Source: VAZQ01 sp963744275 (lineage in GTDB: Bacteria; Pseudomonadota; Alphaproteobacteria; Rhizobiales; Xanthobacteraceae). Taken from it: a stretch of DNA of 64,000 bases. Numbering within the stretch: position 1 is the stretch's first letter; each line of letters starts with the position of its first letter. This document shows positions 39,266 through 47,848 of this stretch, one piece after another. The stretch covers positions 310,001-374,000 of the forward strand of contig CAVUSX010000019.1 in assembly GCA_963744275.1 (NCBI GenBank), given 5' to 3'. Below the pieces are notes generated by a model. The model did not search any database. It was not told the origin of the DNA and saw only the letters and a program-made list of their open reading frames with translations. The position numbers and the translations under genes were made by a program.

Positions 39266-39931
39266 CTATGGACAAACATTGGAGCCGAAATGTCCATAGA
39301 CGCCGCTTCGCGCGACTGCGACCACGATGAATTTTTGCCCTCGACCGCAGCGCAAGATGCCTTCGAACGAGACATTCGCGGATGCGGCCCCCGAAAGGCC
39401 GAGCGCCGCGGCGATCTCGGGACGGCTGCCATCGGTTTGCGTCGTAAGCGTGTTGCGTCCGTCCACGAAGACCATCACGGCCAGTGGCGCATCGCTGTCG
39501 GCGACCTGCGCCGCCCAGCCCTTCAGCCTCACATGATCGTTGTCGCGCCGGATGATCTCGTCGATGCCGCCCTTGATGTCGGGCGTGCCCTTGAGTCCAG
39601 CGGCCTTGACGGCTGCCATCAGGCCGCGGAGATCCGCAATCGTGGCGCCGGTCAGCATGGTCATGGCGGCGGTCGGTGGCGGGACCGGCTTGGTCGCTCG
39701 GATGACGACGGCGAAGCTGACGGCAAACACCAGCCCACCCGTCACCAGGGTGAGCCAGAATCGCGGCGATCTTCGCCGCAGCGACTTCGCTCGCTTCGAT
39801 TGCATGCCTTGTTGCGTCGCCGGTTGGCAATGTCGGACCGGATCGGGTCTTGATGGCCGGTATCCGCGTCCGAGCGAATCGGTCGCCTCGAGATCACGCC
39901 AATCCTGCGCCGCGGAATCGTCGCGCTTCAT
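39266..39931 (-). CDS. Single-pass membrane protein convergent with the sigma factor
   Basis: About 221 residues. It has a cytoplasmic N-terminus of ~55 residues, rich in charged residues, then one membrane helix (FWLTLVTGGLVFAVSFAVVI) and a periplasmic domain of ~140 residues. That domain ends with a repeated beta pattern (DHVRLKGWAAQVADSDAPLAV, VMVFVDGRNTL, and two cysteines in ILRCG and SNVC). The topology is that of an anti-sigma factor, but there is no recognisable zinc-binding ASD motif and the gene is convergent with the sigma gene, so the role is open. A GTG start at 39946 is possible. Not a family I can name. Confidence 0.6.
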   Translation of the reverse strand: MKRDDSAAQDWRDLEATDSLGRGYRPSRPDPVRHCQPATQQGMQSKRAKSLRRRSPRFWLTLVTGGLVFAVSFAVVIRATKPVPPPTAAMTMLTGATIADLRGLMAAVKAAGLKGTPDIKGGIDEIIRRDNDHVRLKGWAAQVADSDAPLAVMVFVDGRNTLTTQTDGSRPEIAAALGLSGAASANVSFEGILRCGRGQKFIVVAVARSGVYGHFGSNVCP

Positions 39932-40490
39932 CTGCCACGGCCTCACGACGCCATGAACTCCAACTCTCGAACTCCAGCTGTCGAGCTGTTACCGATTCCG
40001 GCTGCTCGAAAGTCACGCGACCATCGAAGCAACAACGTTTGAAGCGTTCGGATATTCCATGAAAGCCGTGACATTCGGCTATGAGGCGTCGGCATGGCTG
40101 AAGCGGTTGCGAGCTACCGGAGATCCGCTTGAAATTGCCGCCGCCGTGAAATCGCCGCGAACCGGCACGCCAGCCGCCACGATATGGACGATTAGCGTCG
40201 GTGAAATGATCGGCGCGTGGGGACCAGTATCGCGCCTGATGGCGCGCTCGTGCGCATCGCCGGAGATTTGGTGGGGACCATCGGGGGGACACATGTATCG
40301 AACAGCGTCAGCTCATAACGACTGACATCGGCGTCGGCGCGTTCGAGCGTCCGCGCCTCCAAGGCGCGGCTCACGCGCCTCGATCCATGCAACTTTGAAG
40401 GCGCTGAACGCGAATATCGCCGCAGTCGCGGCTGGCATCGCAACACGATGATGACCCCGCGGGGGGCAGGCGGAATTGGGCGACGGAAAC
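39932..40490. other. Gap before the giant cytochrome gene, no convincing gene
   Basis: 559 bases. Several frames are open for 60-90 codons on both strands, but none shows a ribosome site, codon bias or known motif. The A+T-richer part at ~40000-40080 could hold the promoter of the minus-strand membrane protein. A promoter for the giant cytochrome operon is expected in the right half but cannot be placed by eye. Confidence 0.4.
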
Positions 40491-43400
40491 ATGGGTGATC
40501 GGGGGACATCGTTTCGGACGGCGGTCGTGGCATTTGCCGCGCTCGTGCTTTCTGTCGCGTCCGGATTTGCGCAATCGACTTCCGGCTCGTTCGATCATTT
40601 TGCAACCGGATTTCCGCTGAGCGGCGCCCACGGCCGGGTCGACTGCGCATCCTGCCACGTCAACGGCCGCTTCAAGGGAACACCGCAGCAATGCGCGTCC
40701 TGCCACAATGGCGCGCTCGCGCCGGGAAAGATCAGCCAGCACCCGCGCACCAGCAATCTCTGCGAGCAATGCCACGTCACCAACGATTGGCGGCAGGTTC
40801 GGGTGGACCATGCCGGCATCACCGCCGATTGTGCCACCTGCCACAACGGCACCGTCGCGGTCGGCAAATCCGCCAACCACCCGGCTACCAGCGCGCCCTG
40901 CGAAACCTGCCACAAGAATACGGTGAGCTATGCGGGCGCCGTCTTCGATCACGCCGGCATCATCGCCGGCTGCGCGAGTTGCCATAACGGCAGCACCGCG
41001 ACCGGCCTGACCACGCCGCCGCATATTCCGACCGGCCCTCTGGAATGCAGCAATTGCCATACCGGCACGCTGAGCTGGACCGCCTATCAGATGAGCCACG
41101 CGGCGGCGAGCGGCATCGCGTGCAGTTCCTGCCACGGCGGCGCCTATGTCAGCCAGGGCACGGCGGGGGCACAGGCCAAGGGGCCGAGCCATGTCGTGAC
41201 CGCGGCGGAATGCGCGAGCTGCCACACCAGCACGATCAGTTGGGCCGGCGCCGCCTTCAGCCACGCCGGCATTAGCGGAGGTTGCGCGTCATGCCACAAC
41301 GGCGCGACCGCGCTTGGGCTGACCACGCCGCCGCATATTCCGACCGGCCCGCTGGAATGCAGCGATTGCCACGCCAGTACGTCGAGCTTCGCCACCTATG
41401 CGATGAATCACGCGGCAGCGGGCGGCATCCCCTGCGCGGCCTGCCATGGCGGAACCTATGCGAGCCAAGGCACCGCGGGTGCGCAAGGGCTGGTCACGCC
41501 GCCGCACATTCCGACCGGGACGCTCGAGTGCAGCGGTTGTCACGGCAATACGTCGAGCTGGACCGCCTACACGATGAGCCACGCTGCGGCGAGCGCGATT
41601 GCATGCAGTTCCTGCCACAACGGCACCTTTGCCAGCCAGGGCACCTCGGGCGCCCAGGGAAAGGACGCGGGCCACGTCGCCACCACGGCGGAGTGCTCGA
41701 CCTGTCACACCAGCACCACGACCTGGGCGAATGCGACCTTCGTGCACGCCGCAACCGATACCAGCTGCGCGAGCTGTCACAACGGTATCAGCGCGACCGG
41801 CATGACGGCGCCGCCGCATATTCCGAGCGCCACTGTCCAATGCAACAATTGCCACAGCAACACTGCCGCGAGCTTCGTCTCCTACACGATGAGCCACGCC
41901 GCAGTGAGCGGCATCGCGTGCAGCTCCTGCCACAGCGGCGCCTATGTCAGCCAAGGCACGTCGGGGGCGCAGGGCAAGGGCACCGCTCACGTCACCACCG
42001 CGGCGGAATGCTCGACCTGCCACACGAGCACGACGACATGGTCGGGCGCCGGCTTTGTCCATGCGACCTCCGATACCAACTGCGCGAGCTGCCACAATGG
42101 CACCACCGCGACCGGCATGACGACGCCCCCGCACATTCCGACCGGAGCCACCCAGTGCAGCGGTTGTCACGCCAATACGGCGGCGAGCTTCACCGCCTAC
42201 ACGATGAGCCACGCCGCCGTGAGCGGCATCCCGTGCGCCTCCTGCCACAACGGTTCCTACGCGACGCAAGGCACGGCCGGCGCGCAAGGCCCGAGTTCGC
42301 CGCCGCACATTCCGACCGGAACGCTGGAGTGCAGCAACTGCCACACTGATACCGCGAACTGGACCAGCTACGCCATGAACCACGCGGCCGCGAGCGCGGT
42401 TGCGTGCAGCACCTGTCACAGCGGCGCCTTCGTCAGCCAAGGCACATCCGGGGCGCAGGGCAAGGATGCGGGTCACGTCGCCACCACGGCGGAATGCTCG
42501 GCCTGCCACAAGAGCACGACGACCTGGAGCGGCGCCGCCTTCGCGCATGCGGCGACCGACACCAACTGCTCGAGCTGCCACAACGGCACCACCGCCACCG
42601 GCATGACCACGCCGCCGCATATTCCGAGCGGGTCCGTCCAATGCAGCAACTGCCACACCAACACGGCGGCGAGCTTCGCCAGCTACACGATGAGTCATTC
42701 TTCCGTGAGCGGCGTGCCGTGCAGCTCCTGCCACAACGGCACCTTCGCCAGCCAGGGCACATCCGGTGCGCAAGGAGAAACCTCGCCTCCGCACATTCCA
42801 AGCGGCACGGTCGCCTGCGACAGTTGCCACAGCAACACCGCGGCCAGCTTCACCACCTACACGATGAATCATGCGGCAGTGAGCGGCAGCCGTTGCGATT
42901 CCTGCCACAGCGGCTCGTTCGCGAGCCAGGGCAGCTCAGGGGCGCAAGGCACGGCCTCGTTCCCGGGCCATGTCGCCACCAATGGCCAGGATTGCGCGGC
43001 CTGTCACAAGAGCACCACCAGCTTCGCGGGCGCCGCCTTCACCCATGCGGCGACCGACACCAATTGCTCGAGCTGCCACAACGGCACCACGGCGACTGGC
43101 ATGACTTCGCCCCCGCACATCCCGAGCGCGACGGTCCAATGCAGCAGCTGCCACACCAACACGGCGGCGAGCTTCGCCACCTACACGATGAGCCATTCAT
43201 CCGTGAGTGGCGTGCCGTGCAGCTCCTGCCACAACGGCAGCTTCGCCAGCCAGGGTACGTCCGGGGCGCAGGGTCAGATCTCGCCACCGCACGTTCCAAT
43301 CGGCACGGTCGCCTGCGACAGCTGTCACAGCAACACCGCGGCCAGCTTCACCACCTACACGATGAATCATGCGGCAGTGAGCGGCAGCCGTTGCGATTCC

Positions 43401-45434
43401 TGCCACAGCGGCGCGTTCGCGAGCCAGGGCACGTCCGGCGCGCAGGCCACGGCATCGTTCCCCGGCCACGTGGCGGTCAACGGCCAGGACTGCTCGAGCT
43501 GCCACAAGAGCACCACAAGCTTTGCGGGCGCCACGTTCACGCATTCGGCGTCCGATACCAACTGCTCGAGCTGCCACAACGGTACCAGCGCGACCGGCAT
43601 GACCACGCCACCGCACATTCCGGTGGCCGGCATCCAATGCAGCAATTGCCACGTCAATACGGCCGCGAGCTTCGCCAGCTATACGATGAGCCACACGGCG
43701 GTGAGCGGCAGCCGCTGCGATTCCTGCCACAACGGCTCCTACACCAGCCAAGGCACATCCGGTGCGCAGGGCACGGCCTCGTTCCCGGGCCACGTGGCGA
43801 TCAATGGCCAGGATTGCGCCACCTGCCACAAGAGCACCGCGAGCTTCGCGGGGGCGGCCTTTGCGCATTCGGCATCCGATACCAACTGCTCGAGCTGTCA
43901 CAACGGCACCAGCGCGACCGGCATGACCACGCCGCCGCATATTCCGGTGGCCGGCATTCAGTGCAGCAATTGCCACACCAACTCGGCAGCGAGTTTCAGC
44001 ACCTACACGATGAGCCACACGGCGGTCAGCGGCGTCCCATGCGCCTCCTGCCATAACGGCACCTACACGGGCCAGGGCACTTCCGGCGCGCAGGGCCTGA
44101 GCACGCCTCCGCACATTCCGACCGCGACGCTCGCCTGCAGCAATTGCCACACCAGCACGACCAGCTTCACGACCGTCACCATGAACCACAGTGTGGTGAG
44201 CGGCAGCCGGTGCGATTCCTGCCACGGCGGCGCCTATACCAGTCAAAATGCGCAGGCGAAATCCAGCGATCACCCCAAGACCACGGCGGATTGCGGAAGC
44301 TGTCACAACACGACGAGCTTCGACGATGGAGGTGGCGGCGCCGCGACCGCCGCCGCCAAGGTGACCGTGCCCACGACTTCGACGACTGCCGCGACGACGT
44401 CCGCAGCCACCGCGGCTACGGCGACAGCGACCGCCACGGCCGCGGCTACCAAGCCCGGCACCGGCGTCGCGACGGCCTCAAAAGCTGCCACGACTGCGGC
44501 CACAAAGCTGCCTTCGGGCGTGAGCGTGGCGCCCACGACTGCGACAAGCGCTGCCAAGCCGGGCATTCCGGCCGTCGGCACCAACGCGCCCGCCAAGCCC
44601 GCGAGCACAAGCATCGCGGCTGTCCAGCCCACCGCCACTCCCGGCGCCAATCCGAACGCAGCCATTGGGGCTCCGGCCGCGCCCGCGACCGCGGCGTCCG
44701 CCGCGCGCTTCACCCATGCCGGCATCAGCAGCGGCTGCGCCAGCTGCCACAACGGCAATGCCGCCCCTGGCAAGCCGCCGACTCACATCGCGACCAGCGC
44801 GCCATGCGAGAGCTGTCACAAGAGCACCGTCACGTTCGCCGGCGCACGGATGAACCACGCGGGCATCGTGGCGGGCTGCGCCTCCTGTCACAACGGCGCC
44901 GCCGCGGAAGGCAAGCCCGCGACCCACATTCCGACCTCCGCACCCTGCGAGACCTGTCACAAGAGCACCGTGACCTTCGCGGGCGCCCGCCTGGACCACA
45001 GCCGAGTCACGGCATCGTGCGCGAGCTGCCACAACGGCGGCACCGCCGAGGGCAAGCCCCCCAAGCACTTCGTCACCAATCTGCCCTGCGAATCCTGTCA
45101 CCGGCCGGCGGCCTGGACGCTGGTGACCTACCGCCACGCCTCGCCGCGTTATCCGGACCACGGCCCGACCTTGGATTGCGCCAGCTGTCACAGCGCGAAT
45201 GCGCAAACCGTCCAATGGAAATTCCCGGCCTATCAGCCGGATTGCGCGGCCTGCCATGCCGCCGACTATCGGCCGTCCGCGCATCTCAAATTCCAGAAAC
45301 CGGTGCCGGTCTACTACACCGTGGCCGAGCTGCGCGATTGCACGGGTGCCTGCCACACCTACGCCGACAGCTCGCTGCGAACGATTGTCACGCGCCGCCC
45401 AAGCGAGCACCGGGCCGGCCGGGGAGGGTGGTGA
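40491..45434 (+). CDS. Giant multiheme c-type cytochrome (55 CxxCH + 1 CX3CH)
   Basis: 1,647 residues. Signal peptide (TAVVAFAALVLSVASGFAQ), then heme motifs counted directly: five in an N-terminal part, 42 in a modular repeat region (to ~44300) and, after a ~127-residue Ala/Thr/Pro-rich linker (44325-44705), nine in a C-terminal part. The last motif is CTGACH, a CX3CH variant. That is about one heme per 29 residues. Each module supplies extra histidines (PPHIP, MSH, GHV, FxH) as likely distal ligands. The opening FDHFATGFPLSGAHGRVDCASCH resembles the units of the 18-heme protein. Start ATG 40491; a TTG at 40476 is possible. The stop shares its final A with the ATG of the barrel gene (TGATG). 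The frame is intact for 5 kb. Expected role: long-range electron transfer at or across the outer membrane. Confidence 0.93.
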   Translation: MGDRGTSFRTAVVAFAALVLSVASGFAQSTSGSFDHFATGFPLSGAHGRVDCASCHVNGRFKGTPQQCASCHNGALAPGKISQHPRTSNLCEQCHVTNDWRQVRVDHAGITADCATCHNGTVAVGKSANHPATSAPCETCHKNTVSYAGAVFDHAGIIAGCASCHNGSTATGLTTPPHIPTGPLECSNCHTGTLSWTAYQMSHAAASGIACSSCHGGAYVSQGTAGAQAKGPSHVVTAAECASCHTSTISWAGAAFSHAGISGGCASCHNGATALGLTTPPHIPTGPLECSDCHASTSSFATYAMNHAAAGGIPCAACHGGTYASQGTAGAQGLVTPPHIPTGTLECSGCHGNTSSWTAYTMSHAAASAIACSSCHNGTFASQGTSGAQGKDAGHVATTAECSTCHTSTTTWANATFVHAATDTSCASCHNGISATGMTAPPHIPSATVQCNNCHSNTAASFVSYTMSHAAVSGIACSSCHSGAYVSQGTSGAQGKGTAHVTTAAECSTCHTSTTTWSGAGFVHATSDTNCASCHNGTTATGMTTPPHIPTGATQCSGCHANTAASFTAYTMSHAAVSGIPCASCHNGSYATQGTAGAQGPSSPPHIPTGTLECSNCHTDTANWTSYAMNHAAASAVACSTCHSGAFVSQGTSGAQGKDAGHVATTAECSACHKSTTTWSGAAFAHAATDTNCSSCHNGTTATGMTTPPHIPSGSVQCSNCHTNTAASFASYTMSHSSVSGVPCSSCHNGTFASQGTSGAQGETSPPHIPSGTVACDSCHSNTAASFTTYTMNHAAVSGSRCDSCHSGSFASQGSSGAQGTASFPGHVATNGQDCAACHKSTTSFAGAAFTHAATDTNCSSCHNGTTATGMTSPPHIPSATVQCSSCHTNTAASFATYTMSHSSVSGVPCSSCHNGSFASQGTSGAQGQISPPHVPIGTVACDSCHSNTAASFTTYTMNHAAVSGSRCDSCHSGAFASQGTSGAQATASFPGHVAVNGQDCSSCHKSTTSFAGATFTHSASDTNCSSCHNGTSATGMTTPPHIPVAGIQCSNCHVNTAASFASYTMSHTAVSGSRCDSCHNGSYTSQGTSGAQGTASFPGHVAINGQDCATCHKSTASFAGAAFAHSASDTNCSSCHNGTSATGMTTPPHIPVAGIQCSNCHTNSAASFSTYTMSHTAVSGVPCASCHNGTYTGQGTSGAQGLSTPPHIPTATLACSNCHTSTTSFTTVTMNHSVVSGSRCDSCHGGAYTSQNAQAKSSDHPKTTADCGSCHNTTSFDDGGGGAATAAAKVTVPTTSTTAATTSAATAATATATATAAATKPGTGVATASKAATTAATKLPSGVSVAPTTATSAAKPGIPAVGTNAPAKPASTSIAAVQPTATPGANPNAAIGAPAAPATAASAARFTHAGISSGCASCHNGNAAPGKPPTHIATSAPCESCHKSTVTFAGARMNHAGIVAGCASCHNGAAAEGKPATHIPTSAPCETCHKSTVTFAGARLDHSRVTASCASCHNGGTAEGKPPKHFVTNLPCESCHRPAAWTLVTYRHASPRYPDHGPTLDCASCHSANAQTVQWKFPAYQPDCAACHAADYRPSAHLKFQKPVPVYYTVAELRDCTGACHTYADSSLRTIVTRRPSEHRAGRGGW
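40971..44290 (+). repeat. Alternating 4-heme and 6-heme modules in the giant cytochrome
   Basis: Module starts, taken at the first cysteine of CASCHNG/CSSCHNG followed by TATG or a variant, lie at 40971, 41283, 41766, 42081, 42567, 43065, 43563 and 43887. The intervals are 312, 483, 315, 486, 498, 498 and 324 bases, which correspond to 4, 6, 4, 6, 6, 6 and 4 hemes; the last module has 6. A 6-heme module equals a 4-heme module with its middle pair of motifs duplicated. Confidence 0.9.
42831..42914 (+). repeat. 84-base exact repeat, second copy at 43329-43412
   Basis: The two stretches are identical base for base and 498 bases apart, exactly one 6-heme module. They encode the segment from SNTAASFTTYTMNHAAVSG through CDSCHSG. 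Identity at synonymous positions indicates a recent duplication or gene conversion inside the coding sequence. Confidence 0.9.
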
Positions 45435-47798
45435 TGCGCCAGCGCCGCCCCTTGATCGCGACGTTGACCGGCACACTGCTGTGGGCGGTGCCGCCGGCCA
45501 ACTCGGCTTGGGCGCAGCCCGTGCTCGACGCCGCTCTGTCCGATGCGCAGCTCGCCGTCACCAAGAAGAGCTGCGAGGTCCTCAAGGTGAATTTCAACAT
45601 CCGGATCCGCTATGCCAGCCATTTTCCGCTCGATCGCGGCGAAGAGCTACGCATAACGATCAATCCCATCGATCGGGATCAGGCGGTGGCGCTACAGCTG
45701 TTGAAGCGCGAGGCGGTGCGGCCGCCCGACAGCAAGCTCGTAGGCATCAAGGCCATCGACTTCGAGACCCGCCAAGCCGGTGGCTCGGTGCTCCGGATCC
45801 AATTCGACCGTCCGGTCGCCTACCAGGTGGCCCAGAGCGCCGACGTCCAGAGCATCGTGGTCGCCATTGCGGGACCAACTCCGTCGGTGGCCTGCAAGCC
45901 TGAATATCCGGGCGCCCACAATGGCGGCGGCTCCGCGGTGCCGGTCGGCGCGACGGGCCGGACATCCGAGGCGGATCTGCGCGCCGCCGCGGCCGCCATG
46001 GACGAGGCCAGGGCGGCCCTCAAGACCAACAATATCAGCGGCGCGATCACGCTGCTGACAAAGGTCATCAAGCTGCCTGAAAACGACTACAGCGCCGAGG
46101 CGCATGAATTGCTGGGCTTGGCCCGGCAGCGGAACGGGCAGGTGGCGGCGGCCAGGGCCGAGTACGAAAGCTACTTGAGCCGCTACCCGAACCGGGAGGG
46201 CAGCGAGCGCGTGCGCCAGCGGCTCGACGCCATCATCACGGCCGGCGGCGAGCCTTCGGAAAGGCTGCGTCCGGTGACCAACCAGCCTGGCTTCAAACGC
46301 GCCGGCGGATTTGGCCAGAGCGGCGAGACCACCTGGACATTCTCGGGCAGCGCATCCGAATATTACATCCGCGACGACAGCTTCCGCACGGCGGCGGATC
46401 CTTCGGTTGCTCCCGACCCGAATGCCGACGCCGATGCCCATGAGGTGCACCAGAACGAGGCGCTCTCGAGCCTCGATCTGATCGCGGCCTGGGCCAACGA
46501 CCAGGTCAGAGGCAAGCTGCGTTTTTCCGGCACCGAAGAGCACCATTTCGACGGCAGCTCCGGGGATCGCATCGGCGTCGCGGCTTTGTTTTCCGAGGTC
46601 GAGGTGAAGGACTGGGACCTGCTGGGCCGCGTCGGCCGGCAGACCCGCAATAGCGGTGGCGTGCTCGGCCGGTTCGACGGCGGGCTCTTGAGCTGGCAGG
46701 CGCTTGCGTTCGCCAAGTTCAATCTGGTGGCCGGATCGCCGGTGCTGAGCCGCTTCGATCTGCCGTTCCGGGACCAGAAATATCTCTACGGCGCCAGCGT
46801 CGATCTCGGTCCATTCCTCGGTGGTTTCGAGACCACGCTTTTCGCCATCGAGCAGCGCGACCGCTGGCTGGTCGATCGGCAGGCCGTGGGCGCGGAATTT
46901 CGCTACTTCGACCAGACCAAGTCGGCATTCTCGACGCTGGATTACGACGTCCACTTCCAGCGGTTGAATGCAGCGGTCTTTTCCGGCTCGTGGACGTTGC
47001 CCGATCAATCGACCATCTACGGCGGTGCCGACTATCGCAAGACGCCGTACCTGTCGACCTGGAACGCGCTGCTCAACCAGCCTTTCACCACGCTCTACGA
47101 CATGCTTCGGGTGCAGAGCAACGAGCAGCAGCTGCAACAGCTCGCGATCAGCCAGAACTCCGATCTACAAGTCGGCGATGTTCGGCGTTTCGCGACCATT
47201 GTCGGAGCATTTCCAGGTCAGCGCCGATGCTACCGTGGTCAACCTGACGCAGCCGATCGCCTTGCCCGGCGTCGATCCCGCGCTCGGTAGTCTCCCGGCC
47301 GGCAACGAATACTATTATTCGACGCAGCTCATGGGCAGCAATCTCATCAAGGACGGCGACATGTACATTGCGGGCCTGCGTTACTCGCAACTCGTGAACT
47401 CGAACCTGTATGTCCTCGATTTCAACACCCGATATCCGCTCTGGAGCGGGTTCAGCATCAGCCCGCGGCTGCGGCTCGGCTACCGCGCCGGCCGAGGGAT
47501 CGACCTGACCGAGTACACCGCGCTGCCCTCGATCCTGGTCGATTATTATTGGACCAAGGAGCTCAGCTCCGAATTCGAGCTCGGGGCGCAGCGCACCTGG
47601 AGCCGGCAGGACGGCGTCCGGGACGACAACACCGAGCTCTTCCTGACGCTCGGCGTGCGCTACGACTTCTTCTCCGACGACACCAGCCGGAGCGCCGACA
47701 AGCGGAATTGCGCGACGCCGGTGGCGGCGGCTCTGTGCCGCTACAGCAACAACCCCGAAAAGAGCACTTGTGCGGCGGCGCCGACGAGCTGCCACTGA
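45434..47798 (+). CDS. Outer-membrane beta-barrel protein with periplasmic TPR domain, one frameshift
   Basis: About 785 residues when reconstructed. It has a signal peptide (to AWAQ, ~30) and an AMIN-like beta domain (residues ~45-150, VNFNIRIRYASHFPLDRG). A TPR pair follows (~190-270, AEAHELLGLARQRNGQVAAARAEYESYL), then a barrel of alternating amphipathic strands with aromatic girdles, for example TTWTFSGSASEYYI, YLYGASVDLGPFLGGFETTLF and ELFLTLGVRYDFF. A one-base shift near 47160-47170 (after ISQNS) splits the barrel; strands continue cleanly as IYKSAMFGVSRPLSEHFQ. A cysteine-containing tail follows the last strand. Lying directly between the giant cytochrome and a CcmI-like gene, it is the natural candidate for the porin sheath of an electron conduit. 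Confidence 0.78.
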
Positions 47799-47848
47799 AG
47801 CCGGCTCGCCGGAACGTCTCGACCTGGTTTGCTTGGAAGGAGATCTAC

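Noticed and set aside
40059..40325. Possible small gene before the giant cytochrome
   Set aside because: No ribosome site, no recognisable motif, and competing open frames on both strands; G+C-rich DNA gives such frames by chance.
41289..44306. Long minus-strand open frames opposite the giant cytochrome
   Set aside because: They mirror the periodic G+C-rich heme repeats (Arg/Ala/Gly-rich, no starts or motifs) and have no independent coding signal.
44144..47290. One continuous plus-strand frame joining the end of the giant cytochrome to the barrel protein
   Set aside because: Its first ~430 codons are a shadow of the cytochrome in another frame; the barrel gene starts at ATG 45434 with a proper signal peptide.
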